Assembly: GCA_963734625.1 (NCBI GenBank)
Contig: CAVTHW010000018.1
Span: forward strand, 280,240 to 344,239
DNA from: CAVTHW01 sp963734625
GTDB taxonomy: Bacteria > Acidobacteriota > Terriglobia > Bryobacterales > Bryobacteraceae
DNA length: 64,000 bases
Direction: 5' to 3'
Positions 27,024 to 36,032 of the stretch are shown one piece after another. The notes beneath the pieces are model-generated. The model did no database searches. It saw nothing but the letters and a program-made list of their open reading frames with translations, and was not told the DNA's origin. Made by a program: the position numbers and the translations under genes. Within the stretch, counting starts at the first letter, position 1. Every line of letters begins with the position of its first letter.

Positions 27024-28175
27024 ATGGCGCCGCTCTGGTTCAGATGGCAAGCTTGGGTCGACTTTGCGGTTCTCAGTGTCGCTCTCTACTTTCTGTTTCG
27101 CTGGGCGCGTGAGATTCGGGCGCTGCGCGTGGTTTTCGCGATCCTCGGGCTGCAAGGCCTGGCTCGGCTCACAAGGCAGTTCGATCTCACGATCACAGGC
27201 TGGGTCCTGGACATCGCGACCATTCTTCTAGGTCTGATGTTGCTCTTCTTCTTTCAGCCGGAACTTAGACGGACCTTTCTGAAGTTGGACGCCCTGCTGA
27301 GGCTGGGCTTACGGCCGAGCCTGGCGCTGGAATCGGGATACCGGGCGATTGCGGAAGCCGCCTTCTCCCTGGCCGGGGAGAAGGTGGGGGCGTTGATGGT
27401 GATCGCGCGCAGGGATTCTCTCCGCGAGTCGGGTAGCGGAGGCATAGTATTCGGGGCGGAGATTTCTCATGAGATCCTTAACGCGATTTTCCGCAAGAAT
27501 TCCCCAGTCCACGATGGCGCCGTCATCATCGAAGCCAACCGGATCGCGCGGGTCGCCGTGGTCCTTTCTCTAACCCAGCGTTTCGATGTGCCCTTCCAAT
27601 TCGGCACGCGACACCGCGCCGCGATGGGCATCACGGAACGGACCGACGCTCTGGTGATCGTGGTTTCGGAGGAGCGGGGCGAGGTGACGCTGATGCACAA
27701 CCTTGAGATCACCGCCGTGCGCAGCGTCGACGAACTCCTGGGGTTGATCGAGAAACTCACGGCCGGTCCCCGTGCCGGTCTCCTGACGAGGATGAGAGGC
27801 TGGCTGTTCCACGACCTGCACTACAAGTTCGCGGCCGGCGGCTTGGCGGCGCTGCTTTGGGGAATGTCGGTAATGGGCACCGGAACCACGGTGCGGCTGG
27901 TCAGCGTCCCGATCGAATTCGCCGGCGTGCCGGCGGACATGGAGATCGTTTCTCAATCGGAAACCAGTCTGGACGTGCAGTTGCGTGGGACGCCGTGGCT
28001 GCTGGGCTCGGTTGGTCTCACCGGGCTGGTGGCCCGTTTTGGCCTTTCAAATCCGGAGGCTGGGCAGGTGGTTCTAAGGGTCGCCTCCGACAATCTCAAC
28101 TTGCCGCCCGGCGTAATCCTCGACCGCGTGCGTCCGGAGGTAGTCACCTTGCGTCTTGCCCGGCGAGTAAAGTGA
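27024..28175 (+). CDS. cdaA: Diadenylate cyclase CdaA fused to a YbbR-like domain
   Basis: Makes c-di-AMP from two ATP. N-terminal membrane helices (residues ~12-80) lead into a DAC domain with D164-G-A and R196-H-R, the catalytic and ATP-binding motifs. From about residue 262 a further TM helix (AAGGLAALLWGMSVM) and one YbbR repeat (VPIEFAGVPADMEIV, DVQLRGTPWLL) follow. In Firmicutes CdaA and its YbbR regulator CdaR are separate neighbours; here both are one chain of 383 residues. It starts four bases after the patatin stop with AAGGAA as ribosome site, so expression is coupled to the phospholipase. Confidence 0.93.
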   Translation: MAPLWFRWQAWVDFAVLSVALYFLFRWAREIRALRVVFAILGLQGLARLTRQFDLTITGWVLDIATILLGLMLLFFFQPELRRTFLKLDALLRLGLRPSLALESGYRAIAEAAFSLAGEKVGALMVIARRDSLRESGSGGIVFGAEISHEILNAIFRKNSPVHDGAVIIEANRIARVAVVLSLTQRFDVPFQFGTRHRAAMGITERTDALVIVVSEERGEVTLMHNLEITAVRSVDELLGLIEKLTAGPRAGLLTRMRGWLFHDLHYKFAAGGLAALLWGMSVMGTGTTVRLVSVPIEFAGVPADMEIVSQSETSLDVQLRGTPWLLGSVGLTGLVARFGLSNPEAGQVVLRVASDNLNLPPGVILDRVRPEVVTLRLARRVK

Positions 28176-28182
28176 GAAGAGC

Positions 28183-30000
28183 ATGAAGGTCTGGCCGCTC
28201 TTTACGGCGCTGCTTCTCCCGGTGCTGCTTCCGGGCCAGACGCCCTGTCCTCCGACGCCAGCGTATTCGCCCTGCGAAGTGGTTTTCGAGTTGTCGAACG
28301 AAGAAGTCCGCGCGCACCCCAACCCCTACCTGAGCGTCACGCTGGAGGTGGAATTCCGGTCGCCGCACTTCCGCACCTACCGCTTGCCCGCATTCTGGGA
28401 TGGAGAGAATCGGATTGTGGCCCGCTTCGCGCCCACCGAAGCTGGGGACTGGGACTTTCGCGTGACCAGCAACTTGGAGCGGTTCGACGGCAAGATGGGC
28501 CGGATCCTGGCCACGCCGTCGGATTCTCCCGGTTTTCTCCGCGCGCGCAACTTCCACCACTGGGGCTACATGGAAAACGACCAGCCCCACCTCTGGATGG
28601 GCGACACGTGCCTGAGGTTCGGATTCCTCAGCCGGGACTATTTCGACAAGCTGATCGCGACCCGCGCCAAGCAGAAGTTCAACCACATCCGCGGCCTGGT
28701 GATCGGCAACGCCGAGGACTCCCTTAAGGCCTACCCTTCCCCGGATCGTCCCAATCCGGAGTACTTCCAAGAGGCCGACCGCCGAATCCTGGCGATGAAC
28801 AGGGCGGGCATCACCGCCGACCTGATCCTGGCCGGGGGTCAAGGCTACCTTTCGAAGCTGTTTCCGGAGCGCGCGCAGCACGAGCGCTACGTCCGCTACC
28901 TGGTGGCGCGTTACGCGGCCATGCACGTCACCTGGCAGGGCGTCCAGGAGTTCGAAAACTACGAAGACGGCCGGGACCTGCTGAAGGAAATCGGGACTCT
29001 TCTCAAGAACCTGGACCCTTATCAGCATCCGCGCAGCACGGGCTCGATCGCCAGCGCGGGACCGCTAGCCGACGACGGCTGGATGACCCACATCGTGTAC
29101 GGGTCCTCCGACGCGCAACTGGAGGCGATCGAGCACCAACTTTACGCGCTCCCTGCCGTGAGCGCCGGCCTCAGCGTGGAGGGAGAAGACGCCGGAGCTG
29201 TCCGGAAGCGGCTCTGGGAGGCCACGATCAACGGCCAGTACCCGGTGTTCGGCGGCAATTCCGATGCCGGTCCGGAGAACCTCGATTCCCCCGCCGCCCG
29301 CCAGATGACCGTTTGGTACGACTTCTTCTCCGGAACGCGCCACTGGGAACTGGAGCCCTACTTCGACGTGGATGGGGGCCGTGCGCTGGCGCTGGAGATC
29401 CCCAATGGCGAGGAGATGGAGGGGATCGAGTACATCGTTTACGTGGAGAAGCCCGGCCCGGTCGAGATCGTCCTCCAGAGGCAGAAATACAACGTCGCCT
29501 GGATCGACCCGAGCACCGGACAGCGGCTCAAGCAAAAGGATTTCAAGGGCAACCGGCTCACGATCGCTCCGCCCGACGCCAAGCACGATTGGGTGCTTCA
29601 CATCTCGCGCGAAGACAAGAAGGAGAGCATGCTCCGATCCTACAAGTTCGAATCGCGCCCGATTCTCATGCAGGAAGTGGAACAGAACGCTCAGCGCATT
29701 CCCTATGAAATGGCCGCCCCTTCCGGGGACGAGATCCGCGTGGGCGAAGCGATTCACTACTCCGCCAAGATCCAGCGCGATACGCGGGCCACGCGGTCGA
29801 TGCTGTGGCTCTGGACCGCGGAGGTCGTCGGCGCCGACGGGCAGGGTTACCGCGTCCTGGGAACCGGGCCTGAAGGTCAGTTGCGGATCCCGGCCGGCAT
29901 CGCCAAGCGGTATCCGGCAGTGATGAACCTTCGGTTGGCGGGCATGAACGCCAACGGGAAGGTTTACTTTTCCGACAGGGTTTTTAAGTTGATCCAGTGA
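28183..30000 (+). CDS. Secreted DUF5060/DUF4038 glycosidase-like protein
   Basis: 605 residues with a signal peptide (MKVWPLFTALLLPVLLPGQ). An N-terminal beta domain (residues ~30-110, EVEFRSPHFRTYRLPAFWDG, FRVTSNLERFDG) matches DUF5060. A TIM-barrel-like region with DTCLRFGFLSRDYFDKL and a late barrel segment (HVTWQGVQEFENYED, with Glu residues suited to catalysis) matches the DUF4038/apiosidase-like group. C-terminal beta domains resemble carbohydrate-binding or Ig folds. Probably acts on plant or microbial polysaccharide outside the cell. Starts seven bases after cdaA and overlaps tsaB by four bases. Confidence 0.8.
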   Translation: MKVWPLFTALLLPVLLPGQTPCPPTPAYSPCEVVFELSNEEVRAHPNPYLSVTLEVEFRSPHFRTYRLPAFWDGENRIVARFAPTEAGDWDFRVTSNLERFDGKMGRILATPSDSPGFLRARNFHHWGYMENDQPHLWMGDTCLRFGFLSRDYFDKLIATRAKQKFNHIRGLVIGNAEDSLKAYPSPDRPNPEYFQEADRRILAMNRAGITADLILAGGQGYLSKLFPERAQHERYVRYLVARYAAMHVTWQGVQEFENYEDGRDLLKEIGTLLKNLDPYQHPRSTGSIASAGPLADDGWMTHIVYGSSDAQLEAIEHQLYALPAVSAGLSVEGEDAGAVRKRLWEATINGQYPVFGGNSDAGPENLDSPAARQMTVWYDFFSGTRHWELEPYFDVDGGRALALEIPNGEEMEGIEYIVYVEKPGPVEIVLQRQKYNVAWIDPSTGQRLKQKDFKGNRLTIAPPDAKHDWVLHISREDKKESMLRSYKFESRPILMQEVEQNAQRIPYEMAAPSGDEIRVGEAIHYSAKIQRDTRATRSMLWLWTAEVVGADGQGYRVLGTGPEGQLRIPAGIAKRYPAVMNLRLAGMNANGKVYFSDRVFKLIQ

Positions 30001-30671
30001 CTTCGCGCATTCTGGCCATCGATACTACGGGACCGTTCGGCAGCCTCGCCCTCGTGGCGGAGGGCGGAGTTGTCGAGGAGACGCTGCTCCATTCAGAGGA
30101 AGGTTTTAGCCGCGTCATTCACCTGGAACTCGGGCAGTTGCTGGCCCGGCGCGGCTGGCGCCTTCACGATATCGACGGGTTCGCCGCGGCATCCGGGCCC
30201 GGTTCGTTCACGGGGATCCGGGTGGGCTTGACGGCGGTCAAAGGCCTGGCTGAGGCGGAGCGGAAGCCGGCCTTCGGGATCTCCAACCTGCAGGCGATCG
30301 CCTGGCATGGGTCCGGCCCCCGGCGCGCGGCGCTTATGGACGCGCGCCGGGGCGAGGTCTACGGGGCGGTCTACACGGCCGCGCTCGAGCTGGTGCAACC
30401 GGAAACGGTGGCCGAATTGGGGGGTTGGCTGGAAAGCATTCCGGAGGGCGAGTTGGAATTCCTGGCAGCGGACCTGGGGCCATTTCGCCAGGCGCTGGAT
30501 GGCTCCCGCTTTGCTCTGGCCGCCAGAAGACAGACTCCCCGGGCGCTGGCTGGAGCCGTGGGCCTAATTGCCGCCGCAGGGCTGGAAACGGGCGCAGGAA
30601 CGGATCCTAGCCTCATCGATGCCAACTACGTCCGCCGATCCGACGCCGAACTGCTCTGGAAGGATCGCTGA
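29997..30671 (+). CDS. tsaB: tRNA threonylcarbamoyladenosine biosynthesis protein TsaB
   Basis: 224 residues of the ASKHA fold: ILAIDTTGPFGSLALV at the N terminus and IDGFAAASGPGSFTGIRVGL, the hallmark of TsaB. It partners TsaD and TsaE to make the t6A37 modification of ANN-decoding tRNAs. Start GTG at 29997 overlaps the preceding stop (GTGA). Length is normal. Essential housekeeping gene at the end of a four-gene coupled run (patatin, cdaA, DUF4038, tsaB). Confidence 0.93.
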   Translation: MTSRILAIDTTGPFGSLALVAEGGVVEETLLHSEEGFSRVIHLELGQLLARRGWRLHDIDGFAAASGPGSFTGIRVGLTAVKGLAEAERKPAFGISNLQAIAWHGSGPRRAALMDARRGEVYGAVYTAALELVQPETVAELGGWLESIPEGELEFLAADLGPFRQALDGSRFALAARRQTPRALAGAVGLIAAAGLETGAGTDPSLIDANYVRRSDAELLWKDR

Positions 30672-30777
30672 ACGGCAGCGAAGGCTCGCACAGAACTTTA
30701 GTGCAGGTTCTGCCATTACCGCTATTGACCCAGTACTAGTTCGCCTATATAATCCATTCTAGGACTCTTGGTGCACT

Positions 30778-31512
30778 ATGAGTGACGGCGACACACAGGC
30801 TATTGAGGAAGCGCCTTTCGGGCTGGCGATGAGGGAGGCGCCGTCGCGCATCCGGGTGCTTATAGCCGACGACCATCCGGTTGTCCGGGAGGGAATCCGG
30901 AAGCTTCTGAGCCTTGAGGAAGACGTCGAAGTCGTGGGTGAAGCCGAGGACGGCGAGACTACCGTCGCCCAGGTGGAGAAGTTAGATCCGGACGTCGTAC
31001 TGCTCGACTTGCGCATGCCCAGGCTGGATGGTTTTGCGGCGCTCCAGCGCATCCAGAAGATGGCCAGGAAGACGCGGGTGATCATCATCACGGCTTCCGA
31101 CGACAAGAACGAGTACGTCCAGGCCATGAAACTGGGCTGCTCGGGGATCGTTCTCAAGCAGACTTCCGGCGACCTGATCGTGAAGAGCATCCGGCGAGTG
31201 TATGCCGGCGAGATCTGGCTGGACTCGCACACGACGGCCGCCGTGATGCGGCAGTTCTCTTCCCCCTCCGACACGGCCCAAGGCAGTGTGCGCGCCCGGG
31301 ACCGGTCCCCCTTGAGCCAGCGTGAGCGGGAGATAGTCGCGCTCGTGGCGCAGGGCTATAAGAACAAGGAAATGGCCGAGAAGCTGTTCATCAGCGAGCA
31401 GACGGTCAAGAACCATCTGCACAATATCTTTGACAAGCTCGGGGTGTCGGACCGTCTGGAATTGGCGCTCTACGCCATCCATAAAGGGCTGCAAGGCGAC
31501 GAAGAGCGCTGA
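30778..31512 (+). CDS. NarL/FixJ-family response regulator
   Basis: 244 residues: receiver (residues ~23-140, RVLIADDHPVVREGI; phosphoacceptor Asp in VVLLDLRMPRLDG; Lys in VLKQTSGD) and LuxR-type helix-turn-helix (LSQREREIVALVAQGYKNKEM, SEQTVKNHLHNIFDKLGV). A 20-residue extension precedes the receiver. Binds DNA when phosphorylated by a sensor kinase that is not encoded nearby (orphan). The upstream gap of 106 bases contains a TATAAT box in TATATAATCC near 30747. No operon partner is evident. Confidence 0.93.
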   Translation: MSDGDTQAIEEAPFGLAMREAPSRIRVLIADDHPVVREGIRKLLSLEEDVEVVGEAEDGETTVAQVEKLDPDVVLLDLRMPRLDGFAALQRIQKMARKTRVIIITASDDKNEYVQAMKLGCSGIVLKQTSGDLIVKSIRRVYAGEIWLDSHTTAAVMRQFSSPSDTAQGSVRARDRSPLSQREREIVALVAQGYKNKEMAEKLFISEQTVKNHLHNIFDKLGVSDRLELALYAIHKGLQGDEER

Positions 31513-31575
31513 CGTTCCACGATACTGCTTGTGTTTTCCGTCGAGTGGGAATAGTATTTGGGTGGAGGAAAGCAG

Positions 31576-31923
31576 ATGAAGTTGTCTCATATTCCCGCCG
31601 CTCTGCTTGTGTTCCTGTCTATCTCCCTGACGCTGTTGGCGCAGGCTACCTATCCCAACATCACCAAAGTGGAGCCTGTCACGGCTAAAGCGGGAGCGGT
31701 CCTCGGCATCTCCGGCGAGAACCTCGGTAAAGATCTGGTCTCCGAAATCTATTTGACCGACGGCAAGACCGACATCAAGATGGAGATTATCGAGCAGGCT
31801 GCCGCCGCGCTGAAGGCTAAAGTTCCCGATCCGGTCAAGACGGGACGATTCAGCTTGATGATCCTTACCGCGACGAAGCCCGCCCAATTCTTTCAGATGC
31901 CGGTGAAGGTCACTATCGAGTAG
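31576..31923 (+). CDS. Small exported IPT/TIG-domain protein
   Basis: 115 residues. The ATG at 31576 is chosen because GGTGGAGGAAAG lies just upstream; a GTG at 31558 would swallow that ribosome site. Signal peptide (IPAALLVFLSISLTLLAQ) followed by a single IPT/TIG immunoglobulin-like fold: ITKVEPVTAKAGAVLGISGE, then NLGKDLVSEIYLTDG. TIG domains bind carbohydrate or other proteins at the cell surface. Ends eight bases from the convergent TPR gene. Confidence 0.8.
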   Translation: MKLSHIPAALLVFLSISLTLLAQATYPNITKVEPVTAKAGAVLGISGENLGKDLVSEIYLTDGKTDIKMEIIEQAAAALKAKVPDPVKTGRFSLMILTATKPAQFFQMPVKVTIE

Positions 31924-31930
31924 CCCGGTC

Positions 31931-33112
31931 TCAGGCGGCCCTTTTGGGCCGCCGATAGGGCGCCGAGAGATACTCTCGGGAGAGTTTGGCGGCGTCGGAA
32001 TCGGGGGCCAGGCGCATGGACTGTCGATATGCCTGAACCGCCAGCGCGCGCTGTCCGATCAGATCGTAGATCTGGCCCACCCGCAGCCAGGCGAAGGTGG
32101 ATGTATTGAGGTCCAAATCCTGTGACCGGGCGGTGACCCTCTTCATATTGACCAGCGCCTGGTCCAGATCGTTGTACCAGAATTGGATCGTGCCCCGGGC
32201 ATAGTAGATCTTCTCGGGGGCCACGCGATCGTAGCCGGCATAGCCCGCGGTTTTCAAATCTTCGATTCCCTGAACCGCCGCCAGGGCGTTCTTCTTGTCG
32301 CCGAGATCGGCGTACATTTGGGCGGTTTCGAAGCGCAGCAGGTAGTTGCGAGGGAATCTGGCGATCAGGCTTTGGAGCAAAGGCACGGCCTTCTGCGGCC
32401 GCCTCTCCCGGCGGTATACGACGCAAAGCAAAATTTCGGCGTCCACGCGGTTCCGGTCGCCGTGCGCCGCGACGTCCTCGACCGTGCGGATACCTTCCTC
32501 TCTGTCGCCACGAAAGCCCGCGAGAAAGCCCAAGAGCTTCAGGTGCCAAGGCAGACTGCCGACTATGTAGTCGTGAACGCCCTCCAACATCCGCGCGTCC
32601 ACCATCGAAGGATCCAGCTCGAGCGCTCTATGATGCAGCTTGCGGCTGCTGGTCACGTCGCGCAAGGCGTCCATCCAGGCCTTGCGAACCAGGAAATTGT
32701 AGTTGGCACGGAGGCCGTAGGCCACGCCGAGGGTATAAAGAGCCAGTGCGTCCTTGGGATTCTTGTCGACGCGCGCTTGCGACAGCGCCATGGCCTTCCC
32801 GATGGCGCCCTCGAATTCCGCCTGGTCGGCGGGCGTCGGGTTCATCTTGGGCTGGCGCAGGAACGCGTTGGTCCCGCTCACCATTTCGCTCTCGAGCGCG
32901 CCGAAGCGGAACATCTCCCGATAGAGGATCCCCATCGCGAGATCGTCATAACCCGCCGGGTTCTCGGGATCCGCGGAGATCTGCTTCTTGAATTCGGCTA
33001 TAGCCCCGTCGTAGTCGAGGTTATAGAACTGGTCGAATCCCTTGGAGACCGTCGTCGCCGGCGCACGCAGGGCAACCATCAGGAGCAGCGCCAAGAGAAG
33101 CCGATAGAACAT
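31931..33112 (-). CDS. Exported tetratricopeptide-repeat protein
   Basis: 393 residues with a signal peptide (LLLALLLMVALRAPA) and helical TPR-type repeats, clearest at FYNLDYDGAIAEFKKQISADP, DALALYTLGVAYGLRANY, QKAVPLLQSLIARFPRNYLL and RALAVQAYRQSMRLAPDSDA. Likely a periplasmic scaffold; partner unknown. It begins immediately after the queG stop (bases 33112/33113), so the two are cotranscribed. Confidence 0.82.
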   Translation of the reverse strand: MFYRLLLALLLMVALRAPATTVSKGFDQFYNLDYDGAIAEFKKQISADPENPAGYDDLAMGILYREMFRFGALESEMVSGTNAFLRQPKMNPTPADQAEFEGAIGKAMALSQARVDKNPKDALALYTLGVAYGLRANYNFLVRKAWMDALRDVTSSRKLHHRALELDPSMVDARMLEGVHDYIVGSLPWHLKLLGFLAGFRGDREEGIRTVEDVAAHGDRNRVDAEILLCVVYRRERRPQKAVPLLQSLIARFPRNYLLRFETAQMYADLGDKKNALAAVQGIEDLKTAGYAGYDRVAPEKIYYARGTIQFWYNDLDQALVNMKRVTARSQDLDLNTSTFAWLRVGQIYDLIGQRALAVQAYRQSMRLAPDSDAAKLSREYLSAPYRRPKRAA

Positions 33113-34087
33113 CTACTTCTTCATTCTAGCTTCCAAGTTGCCAGCCGCGACGGCCACGTTTCGCATCAGGCCCGCGTACCCGCAGCGCCGGACGGCGCTT
33201 CCGGCATATGCCCGCTGGAACTCCTCCTCGCTGAGCCCGGCCAAATGCTGGAGAGGCGGCGCGAAAAGAACTGGCGCGAAAGCCGGATCGCCGGTCACTG
33301 CCGCCCGGCGATTCCAGAGGCAGACATCCTGGCAGATATCGCACCCGAAGACGTTGCGCCCCACGGCCGCGCGTAGAGCCTCGGGGATCGCCCCGCGGTG
33401 CTCAATGGTCAAGTAGGAGATGCAGCGCCGGGAGTCCACGGTGTAGCCGGGTCCGCCGGGAGCTTCGGCCGGGACGATGGCGCCGGCCGGGCAAGCGTCG
33501 ATGCAGCGCCGGCACGTGCCGCACCGGCCGGGCGGGGGGGAGCCGGCCTCGATGTCCAGCGAAACCAGCAGCTCGCCCAGGAAGAACCAGGAGCCCTGCC
33601 GCTGATTGATCAGGCAGGAGTTCTTTCCGATCCAGCCCAAGCCTGCCCTCCGCGCGTAGGCTCGCTCGAGCAGCGGCGCGGTATCGACCGAGATCCTCCA
33701 CTCAAAGGGCTGAGGGCTGAGGGCCGACAACTTGCCGGCCAAGCGCTTCAGGCCGGCGTGCACGACAGCGTGGTAGTCCTTCCCCCAGGCATAGCGCGAG
33801 ATCCAGGCCCGGCCGCTGTCCGGGAAGCCGGTTGAGTAAGGCTCCGGCGTGTTGTACAGCTTGCCCACGCAGATGATCGACCGAGCCGAGGCGAGCAGGG
33901 TGCGCGGATCGGCCCGCATCGCCGCCCGGTGGCCGGTAAGATAGGCCATCCCGGCGGCCATGCCCCGGCGGACCCACTCCAGATACCAGGCCGCTTCCGG
34001 GAGCGGGCCGGCTGGGGCGATGCCCGCCAGTTCGAAGCCGCATTCTCTGGCGAGACTCTTGACGACCTCCGCCTTCACCCCATTCAC
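33113..34087 (-). CDS. queG: Epoxyqueuosine reductase
   Basis: 324 residues. Reduces epoxyqueuosine in tRNA to queuosine using cobalamin and two [4Fe-4S] clusters. Seen: N-terminal AKSLARECGFELAGIAPAGP-like domain, AWISRYAWGKDYHAVVHAGL, the DTAPLLERAYARRAGLGWIGKN signature of QueG, and the ferredoxin motifs CGTCRRCIDACPAGAI and CDICQDVCLWN. Slightly shorter than E. coli QueG, lacking the C-terminal HEAT part. B12 dependence parallels metH in the same segment. Divergent from the Tes-like gene across 136 bases. Confidence 0.95.
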   Translation of the reverse strand: MNGVKAEVVKSLARECGFELAGIAPAGPLPEAAWYLEWVRRGMAAGMAYLTGHRAAMRADPRTLLASARSIICVGKLYNTPEPYSTGFPDSGRAWISRYAWGKDYHAVVHAGLKRLAGKLSALSPQPFEWRISVDTAPLLERAYARRAGLGWIGKNSCLINQRQGSWFFLGELLVSLDIEAGSPPPGRCGTCRRCIDACPAGAIVPAEAPGGPGYTVDSRRCISYLTIEHRGAIPEALRAAVGRNVFGCDICQDVCLWNRRAAVTGDPAFAPVLFAPPLQHLAGLSEEEFQRAYAGSAVRRCGYAGLMRNVAVAAGNLEARMKK

Positions 34088-34223
34088 CCCCTCGAAATCC
34101 CCTTACAACTCCATAGGGCGCCCATTCGCGCCAATTTCGTAGTTCGCCCAGAACAGATTGATTATACTGATGTTGGCCCAAATCTGACTAGCGATCCCGA
34201 AGCACCGGGAGGAGGCGAGCATA

Positions 34224-35852
34224 GTGAGTACCGCGACATTCGCTCCGGCGAAATCCGAGAAGTTCCAGATTATCCAGCCGGAGACGACTCTCGGCGGTTC
34301 CCCCATACCGCGCATCCCGAGAGGGCTGCCAAAGATGACCATGTCGTTGTGCCCGGAGTGCACCCAGAAGATTGAGGCGGTGCTCTTCGAGGAAGACGGC
34401 AAGGTCATCATGGAGAAGTCCTGCCCCCAGCACGGTGAGTTCAAGGACGTCATCTATTCCGACGTGCGGCTGTATCTGAAGATGGAGGAGTGGACGTTCG
34501 GGGACGGCCGCGGTGTATCGAACCCAGCGATCCCGGACGCCTCGGTTTGTCCCGACCAGTGCGGGCTGTGCTCCATGCACACCAGCCACACGGTACTGGC
34601 CAACGTCGATCTGACCAACCGCTGTAATCTCACCTGCCCGGTCTGCTTCGCCAACGCCAACGCCGCCGGCTACCTTTATGAGCCGGACCTGAACGGCATC
34701 CGGAAGATGTTGCAGGCGCTGCGGGACGAGAAGCCCATGGCCGGCAGGGTGGTGCAGTTCTCGGGCGGCGAGCCCACCATCCACCCGCAGTTCCTCGGCG
34801 CGCTGCGCATGGCCACCGAGATGGGCTTCAGCCACATCCAGGCCGCCAGTAACGGCATTATGTTCACCAGCCTGGAGTTTGCCCAGCAGGCCAAGGAAGC
34901 CGGACTCCACACGATTTATCTTCAGTTCGACGGCGTGACGGACGACGTCTACATTAAGACCCGCGGCGAGGCGCTGCTGGAGAAGAAGATCCGCTGCATC
35001 GAGAACGTCCGCAAAGCGGGCATGAAGATTTGCTTCGTGCCGACCATCGTCAAGGGCGTGAACGACCACCAGGTAGGCGATATCATCCGGTTCGCCATCG
35101 ACAATATCGACGTGGTCAGCGCCATCAGCTTCCAACCGGTGGCCTTCTGCGGCAGGATCTCCAAGGCCGAACTGGCGGAGAAGCGCTATACGCAATCGGA
35201 TTTTGCGCATTCCGTCATCGATCAGACCGGTCTGTGCGACCCGATCAACGACTGGTTCCCACTGTCGTTCATCAGCCCGTTCTCGAAGCTGATCAGCGCC
35301 ATGCGCGGCGAGCCGACTCCGACCCTGACGCCGCATCCGCACTGTTCCATGGGAACCTACATGTTCGTCGATGAGAACAAGCAGGCCACACCCATTACGC
35401 GGTTCGTGGACGTGGGCGCCATGGTGCAGGAGATCGACGCGCTGGCGCGCAAGACGGCGAAACAGCGCATCAAGCTGTGGTCCGGAGTCACCGCCTGGAA
35501 TTCGCTGCGGAAACACTATCACGAGGATCGGGCGCCCCGGGGCCTGTCTTTCAATCGTTTCCTCCAGACCTTGCAGGGGCTGGTGGACCACAAGTACGGT
35601 CGCGGCGAGATGGAGAAGCAGCAGTTCTCCTATAAGACCCTCATGGTGGCCAGCATGCACTTCATGGACTCTTACAACTACGACGTGGAGCGCGTGCGGC
35701 GGTGCGTCATCCATTACGCCGCGCCGGACGGCAAGCTGTATCCCTTCTGCGCTTACAACGCCGGCCCGACCTTCCGCGAGAAGGTCGAGCGGGAGTACTC
35801 GACGCCGCTCGACGAGCAGCCCGAGTTGCTGAAGCTGGTCAACATCGCCTAA
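34224..35852 (+). CDS. Radical SAM enzyme of the tetraether lipid synthase (Tes) type
   Basis: 542 residues. An N-terminal zinc-ribbon-like part (C43-PEC-46, SC67PQHGEFKDVIYSDVRLY) is followed by CPDQCGLC (109-116) and a radical SAM domain with C134-NLT-C138-PV-C141, GGEPT and FDGVTDDVYIKTRG. A Cys-bearing C terminus follows (RRCVIHYAAPDGKLYPFCAYN). This order and the N-terminal CPEC...CPxHG module match the family of archaeal Tes (MJ0619), which couples lipid tails to make membrane-spanning tetraethers, and homologues tied to brGDGT formation in Acidobacteriota. GTG start with GGGAGGAGG upstream. The family match is good; lipid function is inferred. Confidence 0.78.
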   Translation: MSTATFAPAKSEKFQIIQPETTLGGSPIPRIPRGLPKMTMSLCPECTQKIEAVLFEEDGKVIMEKSCPQHGEFKDVIYSDVRLYLKMEEWTFGDGRGVSNPAIPDASVCPDQCGLCSMHTSHTVLANVDLTNRCNLTCPVCFANANAAGYLYEPDLNGIRKMLQALRDEKPMAGRVVQFSGGEPTIHPQFLGALRMATEMGFSHIQAASNGIMFTSLEFAQQAKEAGLHTIYLQFDGVTDDVYIKTRGEALLEKKIRCIENVRKAGMKICFVPTIVKGVNDHQVGDIIRFAIDNIDVVSAISFQPVAFCGRISKAELAEKRYTQSDFAHSVIDQTGLCDPINDWFPLSFISPFSKLISAMRGEPTPTLTPHPHCSMGTYMFVDENKQATPITRFVDVGAMVQEIDALARKTAKQRIKLWSGVTAWNSLRKHYHEDRAPRGLSFNRFLQTLQGLVDHKYGRGEMEKQQFSYKTLMVASMHFMDSYNYDVERVRRCVIHYAAPDGKLYPFCAYNAGPTFREKVEREYSTPLDEQPELLKLVNIA

Positions 35853-35983
35853 CAGGCTGCTGAAAGAGCCCCTCCGGCCGTTCGAAGAGGACAAGCTGAA
35901 GCTTGCCCCACACGGTCCATCAACGACATACGGCTCCTCGTGGGGTAAGCTTCAGCTTGCCAACGGGCTTTTTCAGCAGCCTG
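35853..35983. repeat. 131-bp nested palindromic element (MITE or bidirectional terminator)
   Basis: Outer arms CAGGCTGCTGAAAGAGCCC and GGGCTTTTTCAGCAGCCTG form a near-perfect stem. Inside them a second inverted repeat pairs AAGCTGAAGCTTGCCCCAC with GTGGGGTAAGCTTCAGCTT. It fills most of the gap between the Tes-like gene and dnaG, beginning right after the Tes stop. No coding capacity. Two nested stems of this size are typical of miniature inverted-repeat elements; it can also act as a terminator for both flanks. Confidence 0.8.
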
Positions 35984-36032
35984 CTGAGGCGTCTCGTCCG
36001 GCGTTCGGCGATAATACGCAGAGACGCCGGTC

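Noticed and set aside
26030..28175. CBASS anti-phage operon
   Set aside because: A patatin and a cyclic-dinucleotide cyclase are adjacent, but the cyclase is a membrane CdaA, not a CD-NTase, and no Cap2/Cap3 or HORMA genes are present. Kept only as a hypothesis.
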